Notes under the pieces: generated by a model | Told to the model about the DNA's origin: nothing | Database searches by the model: none | What the model saw: the letters and a program-made list of their open reading frames with translations, nothing else | NCBI GenBank assembly: GCA_022495995.1 | Contig: JAFEMH010000162.1 | Coordinates: forward strand, 434,001-498,000 | Source: Adenophora triphylla var. japonica | Lineage: Eukaryota > Streptophyta > Magnoliopsida > Asterales > Campanulaceae | Direction: 5' to 3' | DNA: 64,000 bases | Position numbers and translations under genes: made by a program | Shown here: positions 10,766-21,007 of the stretch, piece by piece | Layout of the letters: each line of letters starts with the position of its first letter | Numbering within the stretch: position 1 is the stretch's first letter

Positions 10766-10783
10766 TGGCGACTCCGCTGGGGA
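10766..10783 (+). other. Primer-binding site of element B (tRNA-Arg type)
   Basis: TGGCGACTCCGCTGGGGA lies one base after the LTR. Its first 12 bases match the complement of a plant tRNA-Arg(ACG) 3' end (TGGCGACTCCGC...), the primer known for Ogre/Tat-type elements. Confidence 0.75.
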
Positions 10784-10882
10784 CTTGAAACTTGTTTTTC
10801 AAAAGTGGGTCAAACTTTCGTCCTTGTTCAACGTCCATTTCATTCATTTGTGTGTGCTTTGTTGTGTGACATTTTATGTGCT
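10784..10882 (+). other. Start of element B leader, interrupted by element A
   Basis: Short non-coding stretch after the primer-binding site. It ends in GTGCT (10878-10882), the left copy of the duplication made when element A inserted. The leader continues at 41566. Confidence 0.8.
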
Positions 10883-11215
10883 TGTAAGTACGCCAATCCA
10901 ATTCGCAACCCTTCCAGATGCATTTTAATGTGATAAAATTGCATTTAGGGGTGTTTTGGTAAATTCCCGGTCTATCCCGAGACTTCCGGAAACATTTCAT
11001 TTCTCGTGAAGGAAGTACTTTTTTGTACTTTGCTCATGCCAAGGGACCTAGAAGGAATAAATCTGTTTTGGACATTTCAGGTATTATCAAAGAAGGTTCC
11101 AGAATCAGATTTGGCGCCAAAAACGGTTGGTGGCATCTCCTGTCACGCGACAACTCGAAGCCTTGGAAAGTGGTTACAGAGTGCCGTGCGACATAAGGTA
11201 ACCATAATCAGTAAC

Positions 11216-11223
11216 TATAAATA
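11216..11223 (+). promoter_or_regulatory. TATA box of element A 5' LTR
   Basis: TATAAATA before AGACCC, in the position conserved in the other LTRs of the family. It would drive the genomic RNA of element A. Confidence 0.7.
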
Positions 11224-11513
11224 AGACCCTACCCCTCTCAGTTTTGGATCCCAATTTCGACCCCCTAACGTCACTCTGCACAAATTACCCCAGAACCTCT
11301 CTCTCTCCTGCTCCCTCACCAAAAATTACCCAATTCCTCTCTAATTCCCTCATCCTTCATACACCTTCAACCCAATTACCCTCCTACTTCCCCAAACAGC
11401 TTGAATACTTCAATCCAGCTCTCATTTCGTGTCTAGATCTCCTCTTCCGAAGCTGAATCGAAGGCTTTTGCACCTAACTTGGTGTAGAAGTTGAAGACTA
11501 CAAGGGTAACATA

Positions 11514-11514
<1 letters not shown>

Positions 11515-11562
<48 letters not shown>
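11515..11562. repeat. CT microsatellite in element A 5' LTR
   Basis: A run of TCTC dinucleotides just after the likely transcript start region. Matching but different-length runs are at about 9805-9818, 40561-40602 and 61203-61219 in the other LTRs, so this site varies between copies. Confidence 0.9.
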
Positions 11563-11566
<4 letters not shown>

Positions 11567-12522
11567 TATTGGTTTTATTGTGCTTCCTTCTTCTCCACTT
11601 GATAATCAGGCTCCATCTACCTCAGATTATCAAGTGGCAACTGCAATCTCTCTGTTTAAATCGTGTTTGCTTGAGTCCAATTGTATGTTCATGATGTAAT
11701 CTATCTATAATTACAATTTGGATGTCAAGGGAGTGTGGATCTCCCATATCCACACTCCTTTGGTTGATTCGTATCTAATTCATGCTATTCCAATTGATTC
11801 TGGTATAATTGATTGATCTGTTTGAGCATCTGTTGAATCTGTTCCTCAGTTTGTAAGGTTCCTGCAGATGGTAAACCTGTGTCACGCGACACATTTGGAC
11901 ATGAGGAGTCCTGTGTCATGCGACACATCGTGCCCATCTGCAGGGACCATTCTTCAGTTGTAAGTTGATTTAGCTAGGTAGCTTAGCATTTAGTTGTATG
12001 TTCATGTTGTTTAATGATCAGATCTAGTTTGTAACTGTGCTTGTGTGTTCATTTAAGATCTCTGTAATCTGAGTGTTGTAAGTCTCTGTAAGGTGATCAT
12101 TGGTGTCACGCGACACAATTGGACATTAGGAGTCATGTGTCACGCGACATAAATGGTCCTTTGCAGAAGATTTGGTTTCATTTGTAATCTGTTTTCCTTG
12201 CTGTAACGGGATGTGGCCTCCCTGAACAATTGGTCTACAAGTTGTAATGATCCTACCTATTCAATAAAATTCATGTTTATCACACTTGTTCATTATCGTT
12301 GTTTGCACATTTTTTTGAATTATTTGGATGTCTAAATTAGAAAGACTCGTCTACGGACGAGGCGTGTTGGGTGAACTCTCGGTTCTTCCCAACACGTAAC
12401 CTGACCCCCGGACCCATTCTCTTTCAAAAGATTTTTCAAAGTGCACCTCTAAAAGCATGGTGTGGCGACTCCTTCATTTTCTATTCTAAACCGAAAATTT
12501 TTTCGGGCGAGCGCGCATTCAG

Positions 12523-12540
12523 TGGAGACTCCGCTGGGGA
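12523..12540 (+). other. Primer-binding site of element A (tRNA-Arg type)
   Basis: TGGAGACTCCGCTGGGGA, one base after the LTR. It differs from the element B site at one position (A for C), which would weaken pairing with tRNA-Arg. Confidence 0.7.
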
Positions 12541-13758
12541 ATACACTTTTTTTTTTTTTGGAAAAACTGTTTTTTCAAAACTAAGAGGGTCATGCTTTCG
12601 TTCACTTAGACATCCTATGTATTCATCTTATGTGCATCCTTGATAATCTTGTGCGGTAAATGCATTTTATGAGATCTTACAACTTGTATGCCTTTTGTTT
12701 GTTGCTTGTGGCTCATTTTGTTTTGCTTCATCCCTTGCCAAAGAGAGGCATGGGCTAATCCCAGTTTTGCAGGGAGTTCTGGTTCAGTGACTATCCTGGT
12801 CGTGCGACAGCTTTGTTCCCTGTTGTTCTGTGTCACGCGACAGGAATGGTCACTGGACATATCTCAGGTGCTGGTTTGAGGGCAGTCCCTTGAATCAAAA
12901 GTTTGCTCAGATTGATTGTTGTTCCGTGTTTTCTCTTTCTTTTTTTTAATAAGTAAATAAATAAAAAAAATTTGGGTTTTCGTAAATAAAAGAATATAGT
13001 CATCCGCACACTACACCACATAGATTTAGAACCCTCGGGTGCGATTGACGGCATTGCGCACGGCCATGAATTTCGCCTACGCTTGAGCGTCTAATGTCAA
13101 ACCCATTCCCCTAGCGCGTTATAGGTGGCACCACACTTAAACCTTACCCTCGGTTGGTTTTTTATACAACGTTTTAATCACACCAAAATGAATTGTCTTT
13201 TGAAATTTGCAATAAGTTCTTATACCTTCCCCAAAACCTTGCACCTTGTGGGCATGTTGCTAATGCAACATGGTTTCACGTAGGGACATGTCACCCCTTG
13301 GCGTGTCCTTAACGAGAGATCATGCCGCATTGTCACCATGCACCGACGAGAGGTCATGCCGGATTTTTCTTGAAATTTCTCCGAGAATACCCGTTATGCT
13401 GCCAAAATTTCCCCAGAAATTTGGATCTCTCATCCGTCCCACGTCGTGTTAGGTCTTGGTTAGGTATCATTACTTATTATTAATTTCAAATACAAAGCAT
13501 TTAGTGTAATTTGAATGATGCGTCCCTAGGCTTCCCCAAGGTGTAGTTTGCGTAAATAAAGGCTTCTCCTTTCCCAACCGTTCTTAGGATTTAAATCACC
13601 GATTTATACTTAAAGATAAATAAGTTGTTTGCGCGAGTATGTTCCCCCCTTGTTCTTCTCCCTCTCCCTTATTTCCTCTTCCTTCCCTACCTTATAAACC
13701 CGTATCTACCCCTGCAGCTACGGCAAGTTGGATCTGATCATCTTTTTCGGGAACTCGT
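12541..13758 (+). other. Leader (5' untranslated region) of element A
   Basis: No convincing gene. It has a T run, then a pair of palindrome-type motifs (GTCGTGCGACAG near 12802 and GTGTCACGCGACAG near 12828), then a segment shared with element B (12970-13150 versus 45225-45400). The shared segment contains the words CCCTCGGGTGCGATTGACGG and CCCCTAGCGCGTTATAGGTG. Conservation of this leader in A and B, but not of pol, would fit a packaging region. Confidence 0.6.
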
Positions 13759-16558
13759 TTGGTCCGGGTTGTCAAAGAAGTTCAAGCAGTTTCCGAAGCT
13801 TTAGTCAGTGCAGAATCAGACATGGTCGGGAATGGAGATATGTTCGCTGCTCAGTCAGCTGGAGGTTCGGGTCCGATTGGTCAACCGAGTTTGAACGATA
13901 TGTCTACAGATGAGTTGAGGATAACTTTGGAAGCCACTTTGGCCCGGGAACGTGAGGCCCGCCTGTTAGCTCAGAATGCCAAGATCCGAGAAGAAGAAGC
14001 TCATAACCGCTTTGTTGAGGCCATGTGGGCCTGGGGAATAGCAATGCTCCGTAGAGAAGATGGTTCTTATGAGGAAATTACTGAAGAGGGCAATAATGAG
14101 ATTGGATCCACTTCTCCTGCCCAGCATGCTCCACCCAGTTACAATGCTATGCCTCCTCCCATGAGCTATGCCCCACGTCCCGATCAAATGCCATCTCCGG
14201 GAATGATTGTGAATGCCCAAGGAAGGTTTCCTCCCCCATCCTCCCAAGCATATAATCAAGTTGCCCAGCAAGGTCTTAACAAGAGTGGTGGTCAACCAGT
14301 GAACTTCTTCGATCTCACTTCCTCCCCGACTCCCAATGTCCCGATGCCACAGGTTCAGTACGGGTCTCAGTTCCAAGCAAGCTACTCCCAACCCCAGTTC
14401 AGTGTGTACCCCGACAGTTATCAGTGTAGTCAGTCTAATCTGCAACCAGAATGGTCAGTATCATCTTTTAGGGAATCAGATTTGTCAAGACAGTATTCCG
14501 AGGTATCCACAGTCTCAACTCCAAGGCAACTTTCCTCAGCATGCAGTGTGTTCTCCCCTTACCCAGCATCTATATGGTTCCACTCCGTATTCAGCTCCAT
14601 GCATCAGTACCGGATTTTCTACGCTTGGTCAGTTTGGAAGTCAGTCAGTGCAGTTCAGTCCCCAGAACCCCAGTGTGCAGTTTAATGGCTATGACATGTA
14701 CGGGAACAGAATTCCCAGCTCTGTTAGTTTGTTGGATAGTAATATCAGTATCCCCAGTACCTTCGGTCTCCCATCGGCTGCTCTGCCCATTAGATCTACT
14801 TCAGAGTTCCCAGTGCCGTCTTCAACAGTGGCTCCTGCTATTCCCCAGATTCCAGGTTTAACCCCGGAAGTAACGGCCTTATTGAAGCAGATGCAACAGC
14901 AAATCGACAGACTGACTGTAGGTTCTAGTGGTCTCAAGGTGGTGGACCCAGCTCAAGTAACTCCCTTGCCTCATAAGTTCAAGATGCCGAAGATGGACTT
15001 TGATGGCACGGCTTGTCCCAAAACTCATGTGGATACATATGTTATGACTATGGGGGCGATGGGTTGCACGCCCGAGTTTATGGCATCCCATTTTCATCTA
15101 ACATTGAAAGGACCAGCGCTCACATGGTTTTTGGCCCTGAAACAAGAATGCCGCTCCACCTGGAGCCAGATTACGGAGACCTTCTTGGAGGAGTATAGAG
15201 GCAATCTGGAGTGGCATACCACCCGGGATGATTTAGTGGGGACCATCCAGAAGGCAGATGAGTCAATTACAGAATTCTATAAGCGGTGGAATGCCAAGCT
15301 TAATGAGCTATCAGAGCCAATTCCCCTTCAGGACCAAAAAGACATCTTCTTGTCGTGCGTGAAGCCAGTACTCAGGGAAGCCATCGGAAAAGGTTGGTAT
15401 CCAGATTTGTGAGAGATGGTTGGAATGGGAGCTTGAAGTGAGAACAGACTGTTTAACCAAACCCCGAATGCAAATGCCGGCGGTAGCAGCGGGAGTGGAG
15501 GATACCGATACCGAGCACCCAACCCTATCTCTGCCATGGCACCGAAAGGAAGAGAAGTAGTTAAGGACAACATTGTCAATAACCTGCAAGGAGGGGGTAA
15601 TAATGGTTCTAATGGTGGGAGATTCCAGCCAAAACAACAAAGAAAGTTTGATGACTTGGGTATGACTACAGAGGAGGTTTACAACGGATTGCTCAGAACC
15701 GGTATGATAAAGCCGCTGGAGAATTACAGGCCTGCTAGTCCCAATCCCAATCTTGACACAAGAAAATATTGTCGGTTCCATCAGTTCCCTGGGCACACCA
15801 CCAATACTTGCTTCACCCTCAAGAGGATTATCCAAGGGCTTGTAGATGAAAAGAAGATTGAAAAGTCCCCTCGTCCTAATGTCGTCAGCAACCCTCTGCC
15901 TAGCAACAATGTGAATCTCATGGATTTTGGCCAAGACTATTTTGTTAATGTAATAGAATTTGGGGAGTCTATAGATGGAAATGATAGTACTGACTGTAAT
16001 AAGATTGTGACTGATGTAATTCCGTGTTCCGAAGAAATGAAAGATAACTTTTGCTATGTTTTGTATCTTGATGATCTATATGATTTGAATAATACTGCTA
16101 TTTATGATGATTATGAAGAGCGTTTGGTTGTCAACGCTATCTCCTCTATGGTTCCTAGAGATTCCCCAATCTCTTTGAAGGAACTCAGGAGAGCGGCTAA
16201 TGTAGAGGCGCCATTGTCCATAAATGAGATAAGACAGGCAGCGTGGCCATACAGCACTCGTCCTATCCCGATTACGCTAGCAGAACTCAAAGAGGCCAGT
16301 AAAAACTTTGTGGTTGAGAATGATCAAGAGGTTAATTTGTTGACTCGATATGGAAGAATGTTGGGAATGGATAGTGCTAATCCATCATGGAAAGGCAAGG
16401 GAGTTGCAGTTTCGAATCCCCTGACCTCTCAAGATCCCTACAAATCAGCAGGAAGTGAGGAAAGCCGCGAAGATCCGATTTTGACGCAGTTGAAGAGAAC
16501 CCAAGCTGATATCTCTTTATGGTCTCTGCTCACATCCTCCTACCCCCACAAGCTATAA
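13759..16558 (+). pseudogene. Tat gag (capsid/nucleocapsid) of element A
   Basis: Gag in three open pieces (13759-about 14440; 14440-15412; 15536-16558). They are separated by a frameshift near 14440 and a stop TGA at 15410-15412. The N-terminal region has a charged helix (STDELRITLEATLAREREARLLA) and a Pro/Gln/Ser-rich linker. The capsid core follows (KFKMPKMDFDGTACPKTHVDTY near 14980; GPALTWFLALKQ; FYKRWNAKLNEL), matching the retrotransposon gag family. A zinc knuckle C-x2-H-x4-H-x4-C (YCRFHQFPGHTTNTC, near 15770-15815) follows. The 15410 stop could be CGA changed to TGA. The start ATG (13759) is the first in frame with the conserved N terminus. The related fragment in element B is at 55394-55661. 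Confidence 0.85.
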
Positions 16559-16585
16559 TTAGAAGAAGCTCTGTCCAAAACAAAG

Positions 16586-17431
16586 GTGTCTGTCAATGCC
16601 ACTCCCGACGAAGCCTGTCAGCTGATCGGGACGGCCAAGTATGGAAACATCATTATATTTACAGACCTTGATCTGCCCGCTTACGGTTCGAAGCATAATG
16701 AGTCTCTACACATCACTGTGCCACTGGAAGGTCGTCGAATCCCCCATGTGTTGGTGGACAATGGGTCGGCCATGAATGTACTTCCTGCCAAAATGATGAG
16801 TATGCTAGATATTGACGCACAGAGCCTTAAACCATCCAGCCAGACCATAAAAGCCTATGATTTGACATCCAGGGCGGTGTTGGGGATAGTCTCTCTGAAT
16901 TTGTTGTTTGGGAGCAAGGAGATGATGGTAGAATTCCAAGTTATCGACATTCCTGTCACATTCTCAGTGCTATTGGGTAGATCGTGGATTCATGAAATCG
17001 AAGCAGTAGCATCCACCCTCCACCAGTGTTTGAAATTTGTGAAAGATGGAGTTCTGACGACCATTTATGGGGATAGCGTCAATATTGGGGAGACCAGTAC
17101 CAATACCATGCCAGTGATGGAAATCAAACTTGACCAGAAGAACCTGATGATCAGTGGTTTTACGATAGAAAAGCCTAAAGGGAAAGTCTGCACTATAGAT
17201 TTGACAACCTCCTCGGATAAGATTCCCTCTATGCTGAAAATGATGAGAGGCATGAGTTACATCTCGGGCCTGGGGCAAGGGAAGCGTCAACAGGGACCAT
17301 GTAAGCTTGTGATGCCAGAAGCCAAGAGAAATAGGCGAGGCCTGGGGTATGTCATGACGGGAGAAGACAAAGCGTACGATAAGACTGAAGCTTTTAAAGA
17401 AAGGATGACCTCAGTTGCTGGTAAGAGGTAG
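16586..17431 (+). pseudogene. Aspartic protease and G-patch-like linker of element A
   Basis: The protease domain has the active-site motif HVLVDNGSAMNVLPAKMM (near 16745-16800), with Asp-Asn-Gly in place of Asp-Thr/Ser-Gly, a variant found in this lineage. The C-terminal hallmark VTFSVLLGRSWIHE (near 16960) is present. After it comes a Gly-rich segment (SYISGLGQGKRQQGP, near 17255) that resembles the G-patch-like linker of Tat elements. The frame opens after a stop following gag and closes with TAG at 17431; the protein continues in another frame at 17444. Role: cleavage of the Gag-Pol polyprotein. Confidence 0.82.
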
Positions 17432-17443
17432 AAGAGGCCTGAG

Positions 17444-19834
17444 ATGCGCCCGTACAGCTGGTCTTTGAACAAGCACTTTGTCAGAGAGGATGGGGAAATG
17501 TTTGTTTGCCCAGAGCTGAAGATGAGTCAAATGGAAGAAAGGATGAGAACAATTCAGAGGCTTGCCAGCAGTCAAAACCCCGTGAAGGAAATGCTCGTGT
17601 GTATGCCTAGAAGGCCAGGTGTCACCGCCACGTTCGAGAAAAGCTACCATTTCTGGGGGCCTGATTATGTGAATCAGTTTGAGAAGCTTGTCCTAGATGA
17701 ACCCACAATATACAATATCCGCGGTGCTGACCCCTTGGACATTGATGGTGATTTGGCAGGTCTGTTCAAGGATCAGGGGCTGTCAGAACCTGAAGATGAT
17801 ATGCACTTGTCAGAGTTACCTGCAGAAGGGTTTGTTGTTGCTGAAAATCCCAGAGATTTGATTGACTTTTCCTCTGATAGCGAGGTTGTGGCCATGCTGG
17901 AATTCGAGAAGGAGTCTGTTGTAAATATGAACAGTTTGGAGACCGTTGCAGAGAGGCCGCTACAGAACTGGACTTCATTCAATGGACCGGTCGCTGACAG
18001 GGAGACTATGATCAAAAAGCTAGGGCTCAAGCCTCGTCCCGGTCCCTCCGAGTCTAAATTTGTCCCCCATGTCCTGTGTCAGTCCCCAGAGTCCTTTGTG
18101 ATTGAGTTTGAGTCTTCCGATCGGTCTGACGTCCTCACGACGGAAGACCGTTGTCGTGTTGTAGACACTGTTTTTCTCTTCGCTTTGAATAAAATGGTCG
18201 ATCTTTCTGAGTATCCCGTGATTGCCAATCTAACAATTGAACGCTTAACTAAAATTAATCATCAAGATTTAAAAATAATTAAGCCAGATTCAATTGAAGA
18301 TAATGCAGACTTAATAGATGAGCAAATTTTAGAAAATGATTCAAACCAGGTTTACGAGCAAAAGGAAAGTCGGGCCCAAGCTGCTGATGAGGTATTGACA
18401 ACGGTGAACCTGGGAACAGCTGAAGAACCCAAAGAAATGCAAATCGGTAGCTTCTTCTCCGGATATGAACGGGTTGCCCTGATCGAGTTGCTTAAAGAGT
18501 TCGTAGACGTCTTTGCCTGGTCCTACAAAGACATGCCCGGTTTAGATACATCTATTGTAGAACACCGGATACCCCTAGATCCAGAGATTAAGCCAATAAA
18601 GCAGAAATTGAGGCGGATTAAGCCCGAGTGGTCTTTACAAGTCAAAGAAGAGATTGAGAAACTCCTACGGGTGGGCTTTATCAAGGTGATCGAATACCCG
18701 ACTTGGCTGGCAAACATAGTCACGGTCACAAAAGCGAATGAAAAAGTTCGGGTTTGCGTAGACTTTTGAGATCTCAACAAGGCCAGTCCCAAAGATGACT
18801 TCCCCTTGCCGAACATTGACATGTTGGTAGATGCAACAGCGAACTACGAGGTCAAATCCTTCGTCGATGGTTTTGCGGGTTATAACCAGATTAAAATGGC
18901 CGAGGAAGACCAAGACAAGACAGCATTCACCACTCCTTGGGGCACTTATTGTTACACTGTGATGCCATTTGGGCTGAAGAATGCCGGGGCTACCTACCAG
19001 AGGGCCGTCACCACCCTGTTTCACGACATGATCCACAAAGAGATTGAAGTGTGTGTGGACGATATGATTATTCACTCGAAAGGGTCAGATGGACATCACT
19101 TCATGGATTTAAGGAAGTTCTTCAACAGACTTCGGGAGCATTCCATGAGGCTAAATACAGCCAAGTGCACTTTTGGGGTTATCCGGGGTAAAGTTTTGGG
19201 CTACATGGTCACAGAGCGAGGTATCGAAGTAGATCCCAGAAAAGTCAAAGCAATTGTTGAAATGAAGCCGCCCGGAACTGTCTCCAAAGTAAAAGGTTTC
19301 ATGGGCCGTCTACAATACATCAGCCAATTCATCAACCAGCTGACCTCCATATGTGAGCCAATCTTTAAGCTATTGAAGAAGAATCAGGAAGTGGTTTGGA
19401 ACAAGGAATGTCAGCTAGCTTTCGAGAGAATCAAAGCTTACCTTGTTAATCCTCCCATTCTCTGCCCACCTCACGGGAGCAAGCCTCTACTTCTATATCT
19501 GACGGTCATAGACACAGCTATCGGGGCCATGCTAGCGCAAGAGAAGAAGGATTCCAAGGTCGAGAATGCCATATATTTTGTCAGTCGCAAATTCCAAGGT
19601 AGCGAGTTGAATTACTCTGCCCTCGAGAAGACATGCGCAGCTCTGGTTTGGGTGGTCGGAAAGCTAAAGCACTATATGCTATCCCACATAGTACATCTGG
19701 TCTCCAAAATGGACCCGATCAGATACCTATTTCAGGGTGACAGAGGCAACATTTCCACCAGATTGGCAAAATGGACCTTCTTCTTAGCTGAATTTGATAT
19801 CAAATATGTGATCAGAAAATCAATCAAGGGATAG
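17444..19834 (+). pseudogene. Reverse transcriptase and RNase H of element A
   Basis: Two open pieces (17444-18769, 18806-19834) are split by a TGA in the conserved VCVDF-R-DLN motif, where CGA (Arg) is expected. The RT starts near 18500 (VFAWSYKDMPGLD). It contains FPLPNIDMLVD, GYNQIKMAEED, KTAFTTPWGTYCYTVMPFGL, and the catalytic box CVDD at 19053-19064 (usually YVDD). A connection domain and the usual gypsy RNase H follow (LLYLTVIDTAIGAMLAQ, near 19490; YSALEKTCAALVW). It ends at a TAG at 19832-19834, where a CAG (GIKG-Q-ALADQL) is expected. The region 17650-18440 is a poorly conserved acidic linker. The enzyme would copy element RNA into DNA in the particle. Confidence 0.9.
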
Positions 19835-19837
19835 GCT

Positions 19838-20770
19838 TTGGCAGATCAATTGGTTGATTCCCCCAGTACAGAAGCCCGAGGACCAGATCTTCAGTTTCCA
19901 GATGAAGGGATTCTTGTTATAGAAAATAGCAACCGGTGGCAGTTATTCTTTGACGGCGCAGCGAACAAAAGAGGTAACGGCATCGGGATGGTACTGGTAG
20001 ATCCGAATGACATGCATACCCCCATAGCTATCAAGCTAAACTTCTCGGTTACCAACAATGCAGCCGAATATGAAGCTTGCATAGCCGGTCTTGAGGCTGC
20101 CCTAGAGCGACATGTGGATGAGTTGGAAGTGTTTGGTGATTCCCAACTGATAATAAATCAGGCCGCCAACAGATGGAAAACCTCAGATCCGTTTCTCCAG
20201 AGATATCATGCTTACATTGTAGAGCTCGTCGGCCAGTTCAAGGAAGTGTCATTCCAATTCCTGCCGCGAGATAAAAACAGATTTGCCGATGCCCTAGCTA
20301 CTCTGGCCTCTTTGGTAGAAATCCCAGAAGGAAAGTCAATCAAACCGTTCAGGGTCGGTAGGCGAGAAAATCCTGCATATTGTTGTGAAATTGAGATCGA
20401 AACCGTCAATGAGCCGTGGTACAACCAGATCTTCCAATATCTCAAGCATGGGGAAGCATATTTCCCCGTTGATAAAGAAGGAGACCTAAAAGGTATTCAT
20501 GCCAAGAGTCTACAAGCTTTGAAAAGGCTATCGGGTCAGTACGTCATACTTGGCAATGAGTTATGGAAAAAAAGGGAAGGTTGCCCTCTCCTGCTCTGTA
20601 TCAGCAAAGAAAAAGCTCAGAAAGTAATGGAAGATGTTCACAATGGCGCCTGCGGACCTCATATGAACGCTCGATCCCTTATGCATAGCATTATCAGACT
20701 GGGCTACTTATGGATTACTATGGAGACTGATTGTATCCAATTTGTGTGGACATGTGAGAAATGCCAGTGA
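19838..20770 (+). pseudogene. Second (archaeal-type) RNase H and integrase zinc finger of element A
   Basis: After ADQLVDSP comes a second RNase H: WQLFFDGAANKRGNGIGMVL (near 19935), AAEYEACIAGLEAAL (near 20060), VFGDSQLIINQ (near 20130) and FADALATLAS (near 20285). All catalytic acidic residues (D, E, D, D) are in place. A second RNase H in this position is known for the Tat lineage. A linker leads to the integrase zinc-binding domain with HNGACGPH (near 20640) and CEKC (20756-20767). A TGA at 20768-20770 follows CEKCQ. The coding frame resumes at once in the integrase core. Confidence 0.88.
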
Positions 20771-21007
20771 TTCTTTAACCTAAACCACATCCCTCCTCAT
20801 GATCTATACTGTATGACAACTCCTTGGCCCTTCGCAACTTGGGGAATCGACGTCATCGGGAAGATAACTCCATCCGGGAGCAATGGACACTCATTTGTTT
20901 TGGTCGCAGTGGATTACTTCACAAACTGGGTGGAAGCCGCGTCCTACAAAGTGCTCACAGCTAAGAAAGTAGCTCGCTTCATAAAAGAAATTTTTTTTTG
21001 CCGCTAC

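Larger units (their letters stand above)
10883..12521 (+). repeat. 5' LTR of element A
   Basis: It starts TGTAAGTACG and ends GCATTCA. It is closer to the 3' LTR at 27890/40143 than to the LTRs of element B, for example in the shared CAGATGCATTTTAATGTG and GGTGGCATCTCCTGTC stretches. It carries a TATA box (11216-11223) and a CT repeat (about 11515-11562). Stem-loops lie at 11595-11637 (13-bp stem), 11730-11758 (11-bp stem), 12346-12361 and 12363-12396. Two pairs of GTGTCACGCGACAC palindromes are at 11879-11926 and 12103-12150. Confidence 0.9.

Noticed and set aside
10632..10928. Small ORF starting MNSRFFPTRNLTP, repeated in LTRs at 12371 and 62031
   Set aside because: It is carried by LTR duplication, has different ends in each copy, and overlaps the stem-loops. 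There is no sign of coding constraint.
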